Part shown: positions 1 to 7,947 of the stretch, piece after piece
Layout of the letters: each line of letters opens with the position of its first letter
How positions within the stretch are numbered: the first letter of the stretch is position 1
Assembly (NCBI GenBank): GCA_002435785.1
Contig: DIUC01000050.1
Span: 1-54,906, forward strand
DNA length: 54,906 bases
Source: Saprospiraceae bacterium UBA6168
GTDB taxonomy: Bacteria; Bacteroidota; Bacteroidia; Chitinophagales; Saprospiraceae
Direction of reading: 5' to 3'
Made by a program: the position numbers and the translations under genes
Notes under the pieces: generated by a model
The model's database searches: none
What the model saw: the letters and a program-made list of their open reading frames with translations, nothing else
Told to the model about the DNA's origin: nothing

Positions 1-1
1 C

Positions 2-181
2 CGCTGGGGCGAGTCCGTTTACCAATACTTCGGCTTTCAGCCCAACGACCCTGCGACTGGATGGGACGGCACGCACCGGGGCCAGCCGATGAATGCTGCG
101 GTCTTCATCTGGTTTGCGGAGGTGGCGTTCACAGACGGGACGGTGGAGCTGCTGAAGGGGGACGTGGTGCTGGTGAGGTGA
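2..181 (+). CDS. C-terminus of a T9SS type B sorted surface protein (partial, 5' end outside window)
   Basis: An open frame enters from the left edge and stops at TGA 179-181, giving 59 residues. The translation has the pattern RWGESVYQYFG...P.ATGWDGTHRGQPMN.AVFIWFAEVEF-like, followed by ELLKGDVVLVR at the end. This matches the final strands of the gliding-motility-associated C-terminal domain (T9SS type B sorting signal, CHU_C). In that family the WDG and GDV(T/V)L(V/I)R motifs close the domain. The domain directs export across the outer membrane and attachment to the cell surface or release. The function of the missing N-terminal part cannot be known from here. No terminator hairpin was seen directly after the stop. 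Confidence 0.85.
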   Translation, partial: RWGESVYQYFGFQPNDPATGWDGTHRGQPMNAAVFIWFAEVAFTDGTVELLKGDVVLVR

Positions 182-414
182 GGGGGGGCTTGCTCGGAAT
201 TTGACAACTTTGCCTTTCTGCGCTTCAGAATTGATTTTGCATAAAATTTAATTTGCCAAAGAAAGAAGGTGGCCACAGTTGTTCAATAAAATTCCCCCTT
301 CATTTTTCACTAAAAGCAACCATCTTTGTTACCAACCTGTCCTTGACATCGTTCTTGTAAAAATCACCTGGACTGTTGAGGTCCGCAAACTTTTCACAAC
401 AAAATTTAATCGAA

Positions 415-1770
415 ATGAAAAGACATTTTCTTTCTGCGATTTGCACCTTGGCGCTGCTGGCTTTCGTTGGCCAAAACCTGTCGGCGCAACAGGAGACCCC
501 CACACCTTCCAAGCATGACAACGTCATCATCATCCAAAAGACCCAGAACGATGACGGCTCCTGGACGGTAAAGAAGAAAAGCATCCAAAAAGGCCAATCG
601 GCGGATGCCTACTTGAAGGAAGTTGATTTGGACGGCGACCTTGAGAAAGTCTCCGAAATTATCATCAAGACCAACGGCGACGGCAATGCCCTCAACGAGG
701 AGGCCGAGACCATCATGATGATTCGCACGGGTTCCAACAAAACGGAAATCAAATGGGACGGCTCGGCAGCCGACTTCATGCACAAGGGGCCACACCTTGC
801 TGAACTCGCCTTGATTGGTGATGAAATGCCAACGCAAAAAGCCTTTCTTGGCATTTATCCTGAAACCAACGAAAACGGCGGTGTGCTGGTGACGGACATC
901 GTGCCGGGTTCAGGTGCGGCTGCGGCTGGCCTCCGGTCGGGGGACGTTATCACTGTCTTGGATGGCAAAACGCTGGCTACGAATGCCGATTTGTCGAGTG
1001 CCCTTGCCTCCCTCCAGCCAGCAGACGTGGTTAGTGTCACCTTCCTGCGGGAGGGCCAGTCCATGACCACCACTGCAGAACTGACTGGGAAGAAGCGGGA
1101 GCGCCAGTTCCAGTACCACTTCAACGGCAATACCGATTTCCATTACAGCTACGAGCGCAACCCCTGCGAGGTGTTCATCGGGGTGCAGATTGGAAGCTGG
1201 GACGAGGCCCAGAAAGGCGTAGGCGTGAGCGGCATCATCGCTGGCTGGCCCGCAGAAGCGGCTGGCTTGCAGGCGGGCGACCGCATCGTTTCGATGGATG
1301 GTGTGCCCATCAATACCCACAACGAATTGGTGGTGGAGCGTGACAAGCACAAAGCTGGCGAATATTTCACCATCGGCTATGTTCGGGACGGCAAGGAAGG
1401 GAAGGTGAAGGCACAGTTCAAAACCTGCCCCGGCCAAGAAGTTCCACAAGCAGTGGTGGAGGAACAATTGGTGGAGCAGCCAACCGTGCCATCCTTCAAC
1501 AACAGCCTCGAACTGGAGGAACTGAATGCCTACCCGAACCCGACTTACGGCGATTTGAACGTAAAATTCCGTGGGGAGGCCGTTGCGACCACTGTATCCA
1601 TTACGGATATTACCGGCAAGGTGGTTTTCAACGAATCCATTCCCAATTTTGATGGCTACTATAACCGTCAAGTGGATGTGAGCAAGGGCGCTCCCGGCAC
1701 CTTGCTGATTTCTATCCGTCAGGGTGGCAAGGTGTTGACGATGCCTGTGGTGTTGCTCAATAGGGCTTAG
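415..1770 (+). CDS. Secreted double-PDZ protein with T9SS type A sorting domain
   Basis: The 451-residue product starts at ATG 415, because MKRHFLSAICTLALLAFVGQ gives a clean signal peptide with cleavage near residue 24 (LSA-QQ). An upstream in-frame TTG would put charged residues before it. Two PDZ domains follow. PDZ1 is at about 143-226 (FLGIYPETN, then SGDVITVLDGK) and PDZ2 at about 254-336 (FIGVQIGSW, then AGDRIVSMDG). Residues 371-451 have the type A sorting pattern: NAYPNPTYGDLNV, ITDITGKVV, and a C-terminal strand ending in VVLLNR. PDZ domains bind protein C-termini or internal peptides. No protease domain is present, so it is not a DegP/CtpA enzyme. A role as a surface or periplasmic scaffold is inference. 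It is monocistronic, with a strong terminator 64 nt downstream. Confidence 0.9.
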   Translation: MKRHFLSAICTLALLAFVGQNLSAQQETPTPSKHDNVIIIQKTQNDDGSWTVKKKSIQKGQSADAYLKEVDLDGDLEKVSEIIIKTNGDGNALNEEAETIMMIRTGSNKTEIKWDGSAADFMHKGPHLAELALIGDEMPTQKAFLGIYPETNENGGVLVTDIVPGSGAAAAGLRSGDVITVLDGKTLATNADLSSALASLQPADVVSVTFLREGQSMTTTAELTGKKRERQFQYHFNGNTDFHYSYERNPCEVFIGVQIGSWDEAQKGVGVSGIIAGWPAEAAGLQAGDRIVSMDGVPINTHNELVVERDKHKAGEYFTIGYVRDGKEGKVKAQFKTCPGQEVPQAVVEEQLVEQPTVPSFNNSLELEELNAYPNPTYGDLNVKFRGEAVATTVSITDITGKVVFNESIPNFDGYYNRQVDVSKGAPGTLLISIRQGGKVLTMPVVLLNRA

Positions 1771-1833
1771 GGAATGATGAATGATGAATTTGTGCGATAG
1801 CAACTTGTTTCAATAAAACATTTTGCTGGAAAT

Positions 1834-1873
1834 GCCGCAAAGCTGGACGTCAGCTTTGCGGCGTTTTTGTTTT
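1834..1873 (+). terminator. Rho-independent terminator after the double-PDZ gene
   Basis: There is a perfect 12-bp stem, GCCGCAAAGCTG (1834-1845) against CAGCTTTGCGGC (1851-1862). The loop is 5 nt and a T-rich tract (GTTTTTGTTTT) follows. Confidence 0.93.
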
Positions 1874-2185
1874 ACGGCTAATCTAACGAAATAAAATAGC
1901 TGCTCATCAACGCTAAACGCCGCCAAAAAGCGGAAATATACACTCGCTATCAATTGGAATATTCTGAAGGTATGCTGGGGAAATTTGGTGGGGATTTCTA
2001 ATTGTCACATTTAAAAGGGCGGCAAATTTGGTGAGCGTTTTTTTCCCTGAAAATGATGTAAGAACAATGCTGGAACAAACAAATTGAGTTTTTTTGACGA
2101 AATTCTGAAATTTTCAAAGGGAATTCTGTAACTAGGTTCGTGAATTTTTTACCTTGCGAAACTTTACTAACCTAGACAAAGAAAC
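1874..2185. other. Intergenic, 312 bp, no gene
   Basis: AT-rich spacer before the sensory operon. No open frame with coding character and no strong hairpin was seen. A box resembling TAnnTTTG (TTTACCTTGCG, about 2148-2158) lies 30 nt before the next start and could be a weak -7 element, but it deviates from consensus. Confidence 0.5.
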
Positions 2186-3745
2186 ATGACGAATAAAACC
2201 AAAAGAATCCTAATCGTTGAGGATAATACAGAAGAAGCTTATTTGATTGACCGGGCAATACAGAAAGAAGGGGATGAGTACGAATGCAGCATGGTGGACA
2301 GTTTCGGTGAGTTTCAGGAGAAATTCCAGGAAGGAAATTGGGATGCAGTAGTTTCCGACTATAGATTCCCCGGCTTCACTGGCAAGGATGTGCTCGACTT
2401 TGTGAGGATGCAGGATGAAATTATTCCGTTCATTTTTGTTTCCGGTACGATTGGGGAAGAATTTGCGGTGGAATTGATGAAGGCAGGAGCATCCGACTAT
2501 ATCATCAAGGACCGCCTGACGAGATTGCCAATCGCCCTTAGCAAAGAAATTGCAGATGCAACCTTCAAACAGAAAGCGCTCAAGGATTTGGGTTTAATCA
2601 AACAGCTTTCGCTGGTGGCAAAGCATACGACCAATCATGTCGTTATCACGAATGTCCGGGAAGAGATAGAGTGGGTGAACGAGGCATTCGAAAAGACCTT
2701 CGGCTATACATTGGCAGAAGTGAAAGGCAAGGTGCCTGGTGCCTTTTTGCAAGGGGCTGAGACAGATACTGCCACTGTGGAATACATGCGCCAAAAAATT
2801 AAAATTCAAGAACCTTTCAGCGCAGAAATAATCAATTACTCAAAAGCTGGAGAAAAACTATGGATAGAACTATATATTGAGCCATTGAGGAATGAGGAAG
2901 GTGAAGTGGAAAAGTTTTTTTCCATTCAATATGACATAACAGAAAAGAAGGCGCATGAGGCACAGTTGCTGGCTTTAAATAGCAGCTTGGAAGAAAAGGT
3001 GCGGGAACGGACGGCTGCCCTGGAACTATTGAACGAAGACTTAAAATCATTTAACCATACCTTGGCAAATGGGCTGCAAAAACCCGTCAATTTAATTAGC
3101 CGATGGGTAGATGTCTTGTTCAGGTATAATTTAAATGACGTGCCGGATGAAATTAAAAAAAACCTTGAGGAAATAAAGAAAAACGCCAATATGGCATCCC
3201 TTGAAGTAAATCAATTATTGTTGTACTCCTCTGCAGCACAGAAGGCGTTGAACAAATCCAAATGTGAAATAAACGACCTTTTATATGTATTCAATCGAGA
3301 GTTTTTTCATTCCAAAAAGGATGTTTCGGAAAATATAAAAATAGAAGGGGATTTACTACCATGCTTTGCAGACGCAAGCATGGTTTACCATGTTTTAAAA
3401 AACTTGCTTTCAAATGCTTTCAAATTTGCGGGCAAGGAAGCCCACCCAATAGTGAAAATCAGTTCTAAAGCAGCTGGAGATAAGGTGGTCTATTCCGTTA
3501 AGGACAATGGTGTAGGATTTAACGACAAATACTATGATATGCTTTTTAAGCCATTTTCCCGACTGCATGTCGAATCGGAATTTGAAGGGAATGGGATAGG
3601 GCTGTGCATAGCCAAAAAGTTCGTTGAAAGAAACGGAGGCGAGATATGGGCGGAAAGCATAGTGGGGGAAGGTGCTACCTTCAGCTTCTCCGTACCTGCT
3701 TGGATAGCATCTGAAAATAAAGCAAAGACCATACATCATGGATAG
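2186..3745 (+). CDS. Hybrid REC-PAS-histidine-kinase-like protein lacking the phosphoacceptor histidine
   Basis: The 519-residue soluble protein has a receiver domain at 6-125 with ILIVEDN, aspartate D58 (AVVSDYRFPG), SGT near 86-88 and K108. A PAS domain at about 140-255 ends in QYDITEKKAHE, and a coiled coil spans about 256-288. A DHp-like helix pair follows, then an ATPase domain at about 395-505 with N-box NLLSN (406-410), DNGVGF (440-445) and EGNGIGL (467-473). The H-box reads LANGLQKP (293-300). Aligned on the downstream kinase (VAHDLRAP), the phosphoacceptor histidine is replaced by N295. The ATP site looks intact, so it may bind ATP but cannot autophosphorylate in the usual way. The gene overlaps the next kinase by 8 bp, which suggests translational coupling. 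A role as regulatory pseudokinase for its neighbour is inference. Confidence 0.88.
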   Translation: MTNKTKRILIVEDNTEEAYLIDRAIQKEGDEYECSMVDSFGEFQEKFQEGNWDAVVSDYRFPGFTGKDVLDFVRMQDEIIPFIFVSGTIGEEFAVELMKAGASDYIIKDRLTRLPIALSKEIADATFKQKALKDLGLIKQLSLVAKHTTNHVVITNVREEIEWVNEAFEKTFGYTLAEVKGKVPGAFLQGAETDTATVEYMRQKIKIQEPFSAEIINYSKAGEKLWIELYIEPLRNEEGEVEKFFSIQYDITEKKAHEAQLLALNSSLEEKVRERTAALELLNEDLKSFNHTLANGLQKPVNLISRWVDVLFRYNLNDVPDEIKKNLEEIKKNANMASLEVNQLLLYSSAAQKALNKSKCEINDLLYVFNREFFHSKKDVSENIKIEGDLLPCFADASMVYHVLKNLLSNAFKFAGKEAHPIVKISSKAAGDKVVYSVKDNGVGFNDKYYDMLFKPFSRLHVESEFEGNGIGLCIAKKFVERNGGEIWAESIVGEGATFSFSVPAWIASENKAKTIHHG

Positions 3746-5684
3746 AAATTTCCCTCACCGGCTTTGGTCAAAGGGTTTCGTTCTGTTTGTGGTGGCAGTC
3801 GCTTTTTTTAGTTTGATAGGCTGGTCGTTTGATATAGAGATTTTCAAGCGCATTCTGCCGAATTCGGTCGCCATGAATCCAATGTCGGCCATTTGCTTTA
3901 TCCTATCCGCTATTTCCTTTCTGCTGCTCACCTCAAAAAAACGGCGGCGTATAGAATTGGTGGCAGGCAAAATATTGGCCATCATCGTGCTGCTCGTCGG
4001 AACGCAAGTGTTTCTTGGGTATGTATTTGGATACAAGTCGAATATAGACAAATTGTTTTTTTCGGCAAAACTACAGAATGAAATGGGAGGCCACTTAAGC
4101 AATATGATGGCTCCCAATACTGCCTTTTGTTTTATACTGACAAGTATTGGGCTGCTGTTGCTGAATTTTGAAACCCGCAAAAAGACAATGCCAACCCAAT
4201 TCCTTGCATTGATTTTGGCACTAGGGGCACTGCTGGCAGAACTCGGTTATTTGTATGGATTAGGGGTGCTTTATACGCTGCCCACCTTTATTCCGATGGC
4301 CTTTCACACGGCCTTCAATTTTTTCTTGATGTCCTTAGCACTGCTTTTTGTGCATCCCCAAAAAGGGTTGATGGCTACCCTCACCACTCCTAATACAGGT
4401 GGGGTGGTATTTAGGACATTTATCATACCCTCCGTAGTGTTTCCAATGCTGTTGGGGTATGTTTATGAATATGCGATGACCAATGCGCTTGTATCGCATA
4501 GTCTGGCAAATATTTTTTTGGTTTACAGTATTATCATCGGCTTTATTTTTATTAATTATTTTCTGGCCCAAGTACTGAATTATAAAGAAGCGCTGCGGAA
4601 AAAAGTGGAAGAGAACCTAGCAGAAAGCAATAAGAAATTCAAGAATTTTTTTGATTTTGCGCCATTCCCCATGTGGGTGTATGATATAGAAACATTGCGG
4701 TTTTTGGAAGTGAACAGTACGGCGATTACTAAATACGGCTATACGTTGGAAGAGTTTAAAAGTATGGGTATTGGTGATATCCGCCCAGAAGAAGATGTAC
4801 CAAAGTTGCTGCGATCGGTGAAGGAAAGAAACGAAGGAAATGAAACAAATGACAGCAATTGGAGACACCGATTGAAGGACGGAAAGATAATAGATGTATT
4901 GATCACTACACAGTTATTTGTCAATGAGGGGCGTGATGCTTGCTTGGTTATTGCGAAGGATATAACCGAAAGGTTAAAAGCGGAAGAACAAATAAAAACA
5001 CTGAACAAAGATTTAGAAGCATTTACCTTCTCCGTTGCCCATGATTTACGGGCACCATTGCGGATCATTGATGGGTATTCAGGAGTACTACGTGAGGATT
5101 ACTCAGCAGCGTTGGACGGAGAGGGAAATCGGTTGTTGAATATCATTTCAACAAATGCCCAACAGATGGGCCAACTGATAGATGACTTGCTCAACCTGTC
5201 AAGGGTGGGAAGGGCATCCTTGAACTGTACCCACGTTGATATGCTTTATTTGGCAGGAAAATGCGTGGAGGAACAATTAGTATTCGACGCAGAAAGAAAA
5301 GTGACGATCAATATGAGCAACCTCGAACCAGCCTACTGTGATGGGGTTTTGATGAAGTCGGTTTTCAATAACCTGATTTCAAATGCCATTAAATATTCCC
5401 ACAGAAAAGAAGCGCCCATAATAGAAATAGGCTCCTATCAAAAGGATGGGGAACTCGTTTATTTTGTAAAAGACAATGGTGTCGGCTTCGACATGAAACA
5501 TGCCGATAAATTGTTTGGGGTTTTCCAACGATTGCACAAAGTCACTGATTTTAAAGGTACCGGCGTAGGTTTAGCAATCGTTCAACGGATTATTTCAAAG
5601 CATGGTGGGCGTGTTTGGGTGAATGCGGTCAAAGAGGAAGGGGCAACATTTTATTTTAGTTTGCCTTACAACAATCATAATTAA
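3738..5684 (+). CDS. Membrane-bound PAS sensor histidine kinase
   Basis: The 648-residue product has about eight hydrophobic helices at roughly 12-30, 48-66, 76-98, 125-143, 154-174, 185-204, 224-243 and 257-279. A PAS domain at about 300-412 follows, ending in AKDITERLKAEEQ. HisKA has H435 in FSVAHDLRAP, and HATPase_c spans about 530-645 with NNLISN, DNGVGF (579-584) and GTGVGL. All catalytic motifs are present, unlike the upstream paralogue. The N-terminal membrane module carries the recurrent LPNSVAMNPMSAICFIL motif. Its ligand is unknown. It overlaps the upstream gene by 8 bp and lies 16 bp before a lone receiver gene, so the three probably form one operon. Phosphotransfer to that receiver (D68) or to the upstream REC domain (D58) is plausible. 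Confidence 0.92.
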   Translation: MDRNFPHRLWSKGFVLFVVAVAFFSLIGWSFDIEIFKRILPNSVAMNPMSAICFILSAISFLLLTSKKRRRIELVAGKILAIIVLLVGTQVFLGYVFGYKSNIDKLFFSAKLQNEMGGHLSNMMAPNTAFCFILTSIGLLLLNFETRKKTMPTQFLALILALGALLAELGYLYGLGVLYTLPTFIPMAFHTAFNFFLMSLALLFVHPQKGLMATLTTPNTGGVVFRTFIIPSVVFPMLLGYVYEYAMTNALVSHSLANIFLVYSIIIGFIFINYFLAQVLNYKEALRKKVEENLAESNKKFKNFFDFAPFPMWVYDIETLRFLEVNSTAITKYGYTLEEFKSMGIGDIRPEEDVPKLLRSVKERNEGNETNDSNWRHRLKDGKIIDVLITTQLFVNEGRDACLVIAKDITERLKAEEQIKTLNKDLEAFTFSVAHDLRAPLRIIDGYSGVLREDYSAALDGEGNRLLNIISTNAQQMGQLIDDLLNLSRVGRASLNCTHVDMLYLAGKCVEEQLVFDAERKVTINMSNLEPAYCDGVLMKSVFNNLISNAIKYSHRKEAPIIEIGSYQKDGELVYFVKDNGVGFDMKHADKLFGVFQRLHKVTDFKGTGVGLAIVQRIISKHGGRVWVNAVKEEGATFYFSLPYNNHN

Positions 5685-5700
5685 TTTTAAAACAAAGCTT

Positions 5701-6144
5701 ATGGACCTTTTACATGTAGAACTCATTTTGATAGAAGACAATCCGTTTGAAGCAGAATTGACCATCCGCAGCCTGAAAAAACACAACTTAGCCAATAAAT
5801 TGGTGCATCTTGATGATGGAGAGGAGGCTTTGGAATTCCTTTTTTCAAAGGGAAAGTATGCTGACAATATTGGGAAGCTAAATCCCAAGGTTATCTTGTT
5901 GGATTTGAAATTGCCCAAAGTCAGTGGTCTGGAAATCCTCAAAGCGCTCAAAGCAGATGAGCATACCAAAAACATTCCCGTGGTCGTACTCACCTCTTCA
6001 AAAGAAGAATCGGATGTTTTTGAAAGTTATAATTTAGGCGTGAATAGCTACATCGTCAAACCCGTCAATTTTGAAAGCTTCTCAAAAGCTGTAGCAGAAA
6101 TCGGCCTTTATTGGATGCTGATGAATGAGCCGCCAGTGATATGA
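5701..6144 (+). CDS. Single-domain response regulator (Rcp1-like receiver)
   Basis: The 147-residue product starts at ATG 5701, because the upstream in-frame extension belongs to the preceding kinase's 3' end. It is one receiver domain without an output domain: acidic pair in LIEDNP (12-13), phosphoacceptor D68 in VILLDLKLPK, T98 in VLTSS and K120 in YIVKPVN. Single-domain receivers of this type (Rcp1/CheY-like) commonly work with PAS-containing kinases. This gene lies 16 bp after one and is the last gene of the sensory operon. It probably acts by protein-protein interaction. No terminator was seen after it; the repeat island starts about 55 bp downstream. Confidence 0.92.
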   Translation: MDLLHVELILIEDNPFEAELTIRSLKKHNLANKLVHLDDGEEALEFLFSKGKYADNIGKLNPKVILLDLKLPKVSGLEILKALKADEHTKNIPVVVLTSSKEESDVFESYNLGVNSYIVKPVNFESFSKAVAEIGLYWMLMNEPPVI

Positions 6145-6198
6145 AGGGAAGAATGTTCATAATCCTGTCAAGCCATTCAGCCGCAGCAGATACCTGCG

Positions 6199-6231
6199 AG
6201 ATTTCCAAAGTCTCAAAGACTTCGGAAATCT
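6199..6231. repeat. 33-nt palindrome at left end of the repeat island
   Basis: The arms are AGATTTCCAAAGTCT and AGACTTCGGAAATCT, with a CAA loop and one mismatch. It lies 9 nt beyond the 3' end of the stray mutS tail at 6241. It has the same total length as the palindromes at 6838, 7711 and 11545, although the stem sequences differ. Confidence 0.85.
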
Positions 6232-6240
6232 GCCACTAAC

Positions 6241-6335
6241 TTACTCCTCCACCAACCGCTTCAACGCATTCAACCGCAGCGAAAATACTACGGGCGCCAT
6301 CGTGTTTATGTCCATTTCCAACAGTATTTCCTCTA
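6241..6335 (-). pseudogene. Stray copy of the mutS 3' end (copy 1)
   Basis: Read on the minus strand, this encodes LEEILLEMDINTMAPVV.. LRLNALKRLVEE and then TAA (6241-6243). This parallels the true MutS C-terminus (EILLEMDVNTMTPVECLMRL, then NELKRLAEE-stop) at 11350-11450. Only about 95 bp are recognisable, so it is a gene fragment without an upstream body. Its orientation is the same as mutS and as copy 2 at 9226. A 33-nt palindrome sits directly downstream of its stop. Identity to mutS by eye is roughly three quarters, so the duplication is old or came from a related strain. Confidence 0.75.
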
Positions 6336-6481
6336 ACGCTAAGACATTTATTCCAACGAACTGCATGAATTTTTTCACCAAATTTTGCCCAGCAAATCTG
6401 TTTCACGCTGCCCTAACAACCCAGCTCCCAAGCTACCCAATCCTAAATTCCCGGTTACAAGACCTTAAGACCAATCATCTC

Positions 6482-6646
6482 CTGCCGAACGCCAGTCCCA
6501 TTTCGGGATTGCCAATAATCTTCTGCCGAATGCCAATCCCAATTTCGGGATTGCCAATAATCTTCTGCCGAACGGCAATCCCAAAATGAGACTGCCAATA
6601 ATTTCCTGTCGAATAGGCACTACTTTTTGGGACTCTTAATAATCTC
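6482..6646. repeat. Minisatellite, four units of 41-42 bp with internal hairpin
   Basis: Units start at 6482, 6523, 6565 and 6606, each with CTG(C/T)CGAA; a fifth partial unit begins at 6647. The first two are nearly identical and the last two diverge. Each well-kept unit contains an inverted repeat, CAATCCC...GGGATTG. An open frame crosses it, but its translation is only the repeat's echo, so I do not call a gene. The flanks 6336-6481 and 6647-6753 hold nothing else recognisable. Confidence 0.85.
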
Positions 6647-6753
6647 CTGCCGAATCGAATTACGGGTGTTTTGGCCCAATTTCGAGCAAATTGCCTATCA
6701 AAACCTTAGATTTTGCTGTAAAAGGCTTACCATTTTCTTTTTAAAATAAAGCA

Positions 6754-6832
6754 GATTGCAACTGAATTGGAAAAAAATGCCAAGCGGGTAAGGAGGCAGG
6801 GGGCGCAGTTGGAGATGGTTTCGATGGGGTGA
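6754..6832 (+). pseudogene. YgiT-type zinc-finger antitoxin 3' end, copy 1 (fragment)
   Basis: This fragment encodes the IELEKNAKR.RRQGAQLEMVSMG-like tail seen in the better copy at 8563. It ends in TGA near 6830-6832, and the zinc-binding CxxC part is absent. It is followed after 5 nt by a degenerate 33-nt palindrome and then a second copy. Confidence 0.7.
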
Positions 6833-6837
6833 GGGTT

Positions 6838-6870
6838 AGACTTACCAAGTTTTATAAATTTGTCAAATCT
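6838..6870. repeat. 33-nt palindrome joining YgiT-tail copies 1 and 2 (degenerate left arm)
   Basis: The right arm AAATTTGTCAAATCT is identical to that of the perfect palindrome at 7711-7743. The left arm (AGACTTACCAAGTTT) has drifted. The centre is TAT. Confidence 0.8.
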
Positions 6871-6982
6871 TTGCACCCAATGCGGGGAAGACTGGATTGA
6901 CAACCCCGTTTCCATTGAATTGGAAAAGAACGCCGAGCGGGCAAGGAGGCAGGGGGCGTGGTTGGAGATGGTTTTGATGGGA
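6871..6982 (+). pseudogene. YgiT-type zinc-finger antitoxin 3' end, copy 2 (fragment)
   Basis: The frame reads CTQCGEDWIDNPVSIELEKN, then AERARRQGAWLEMVLMG. This is the second CxxC knuckle and tail typical of YgiT/MqsA-type zinc-finger antitoxins (CxxCGE.(Y/W)(I/V)D). The N-terminal half with the first CxxC is missing and replaced by the palindrome. The fragment ends about 33 bp before the DUF6883 start. Confidence 0.75.
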
Positions 6983-7014
6983 CGATGCCTTCAAATATTG
7001 AAAACCTTAGAACA

Positions 7015-7347
7015 ATGAAACTACCAAATGCTGAAAATGCCTTTATAGCCAATGAGAAAATTTACGGCTACTGCCTTTCGGAAGAGCATATCGAAGGTAG
7101 GCACAAGGCAAATGTGTTTCGGTCAGTGCTTGGCATGACTGCCGATGATGGAGCAGAATTAATATCAGCCATTTTAGCAGCGATTCTCACAAATGAAGCA
7201 GTTTTTGAAAAAACCATTAATTTTGGGGAAATGTGGCGGGTTGATTTCCCGTTCATCAGAAATCGAAGGGAAGTAGTCATCAGGACGGCTTGGATTATCC
7301 GAAATGAAGAAGATTTCCCTCGATTGGTCAGTTGTTTTATCTTGTAA
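7015..7347 (+). CDS. DUF6883 family protein, first gene of a two-gene cassette
   Basis: The 110-residue product starts at ATG 7015. The opening MKLPNAENAF, followed by YCLSEEH..GRHKANVFRSVLG, is the family signature of DUF6883; an earlier in-frame start would translate part of the upstream repeat. The rest is a small alpha/beta domain ending in MWRVDFPFIRNRREVVIRTAWIIR. DUF6883 occurs as a stand-alone small protein and as a tail on polymorphic toxins. It is commonly next to a DUF4926 gene, as here, with 11 bp between them. Biochemical activity is not established to my knowledge. A toxin-immunity or toxin-antitoxin style pair is inference from context. The cassette is bracketed by YgiT-tail repeats. 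Confidence 0.85.
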   Translation: MKLPNAENAFIANEKIYGYCLSEEHIEGRHKANVFRSVLGMTADDGAELISAILAAILTNEAVFEKTINFGEMWRVDFPFIRNRREVVIRTAWIIRNEEDFPRLVSCFIL

Positions 7348-7358
7348 ATCAGTGCGTT

Positions 7359-7574
7359 ATGAAAAATGAAATCCAATTGCTCGATGTGGTGGTCCTCAAA
7401 GAACCCCTACTGAACGAACGCCTCCAGCAAGGCAGCATCGGTACGGTCGTTGAGGTTTTTGACGCAGAAAACTTTCTGGTGGAATTCGCTGACCAAAGTG
7501 GCGTTGCTTATGCCATCGTGCCTTTGAAGGCCGAACAACTTATTAAAGTTCATTCGGAGCCTATTCCTGCTTGA
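7359..7574 (+). CDS. DUF4926 family small protein, partner of DUF6883
   Basis: The 71-residue product starts at ATG 7359. It has the family pattern QLLDVVVLKEPL (5-16), GSIGTVVEVF and VEFADQSGVAYAIVPLKAEQL. DUF4926 proteins are SH3-like small beta proteins, usually beside DUF6883 or nuclease-like genes. The start lies 11 bp after the DUF6883 stop, so the two are co-transcribed. A role as the neutralising partner is inferred from size, order and pairing only. The next YgiT-tail copy starts 18 bp after its stop. Confidence 0.85.
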   Translation: MKNEIQLLDVVVLKEPLLNERLQQGSIGTVVEVFDAENFLVEFADQSGVAYAIVPLKAEQLIKVHSEPIPA

Positions 7575-7591
7575 ACGCTAAGTCGAATGCT

Positions 7592-7704
7592 TGTAACAAT
7601 GCGGGTAAGACTGGATGGTCAACCCCGTTTCCATTGAACTGGAAAAGAACGCCGAGCGGGCAAGGTGGCAAGGGGCGTGGGTGGAGATGGGTTTGGTGGT
7701 GTGA
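7592..7704 (+). pseudogene. YgiT-type zinc-finger antitoxin 3' end, copy 3 (frameshifted)
   Basis: Nucleotide similarity to copies 2 and 5 is high across the VSIELEKNAERA segment. A 1-nt loss in the CxxC region and a TAA in place of GAA destroy the frame. It follows the DUF4926 stop by 18 bp and ends 6 nt before a perfect 33-nt palindrome. Confidence 0.75.
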
Positions 7705-7710
7705 AGGGTC

Positions 7711-7743
7711 AGATTTGACAAATTTTATAAATTTGTCAAATCT
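7711..7743. repeat. Perfect 33-nt palindrome
   Basis: AGATTTGACAAATTT, TAT, AAATTTGTCAAATCT: 15-bp arms with no mismatch and a 3-nt centre. It joins YgiT-tail copies 3 and 4. A degenerate relative at 8731-8765 and a centre-deleted relative at 9061-9084 accompany copies 5 and 6. Confidence 0.93.
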
Positions 7744-7858
7744 TTGCACCTAATGCGGGGAAGATTGGATGGTCAATCCCGTTTCCATTGAACTGGAAAA
7801 GAACGCCAAGCGGGCAAGGAGGCAGGGGGTGTGGTTGGAGGTGGTTTCGATGGGGTGA
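7744..7858 (+). pseudogene. YgiT-type zinc-finger antitoxin 3' end, copy 4 (nonsense)
   Basis: The segment aligns with copies 2 and 5, but the codon between the two cysteines is TAA (C-T-stop-C). The tail ends at TGA 7856-7858, about 90 bp before the PIN gene. It is a fragment, not an expressed protein. Confidence 0.75.
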
Positions 7859-7947
7859 TTTGGTGTTTCTACGAACTTTCAAAGCCACTCAGTAGTTTTG
7901 TTTCAAATTCAAGAATCTACTAGTATTGTACTTAATAATTTTGCAAA

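Noticed and set aside
6302..6589. 95-codon plus-strand frame across the minisatellite
   Set aside because: Its second half merely translates the 42-bp unit (SGLPIIFCR repeated), and there is no start context or homologous pattern.
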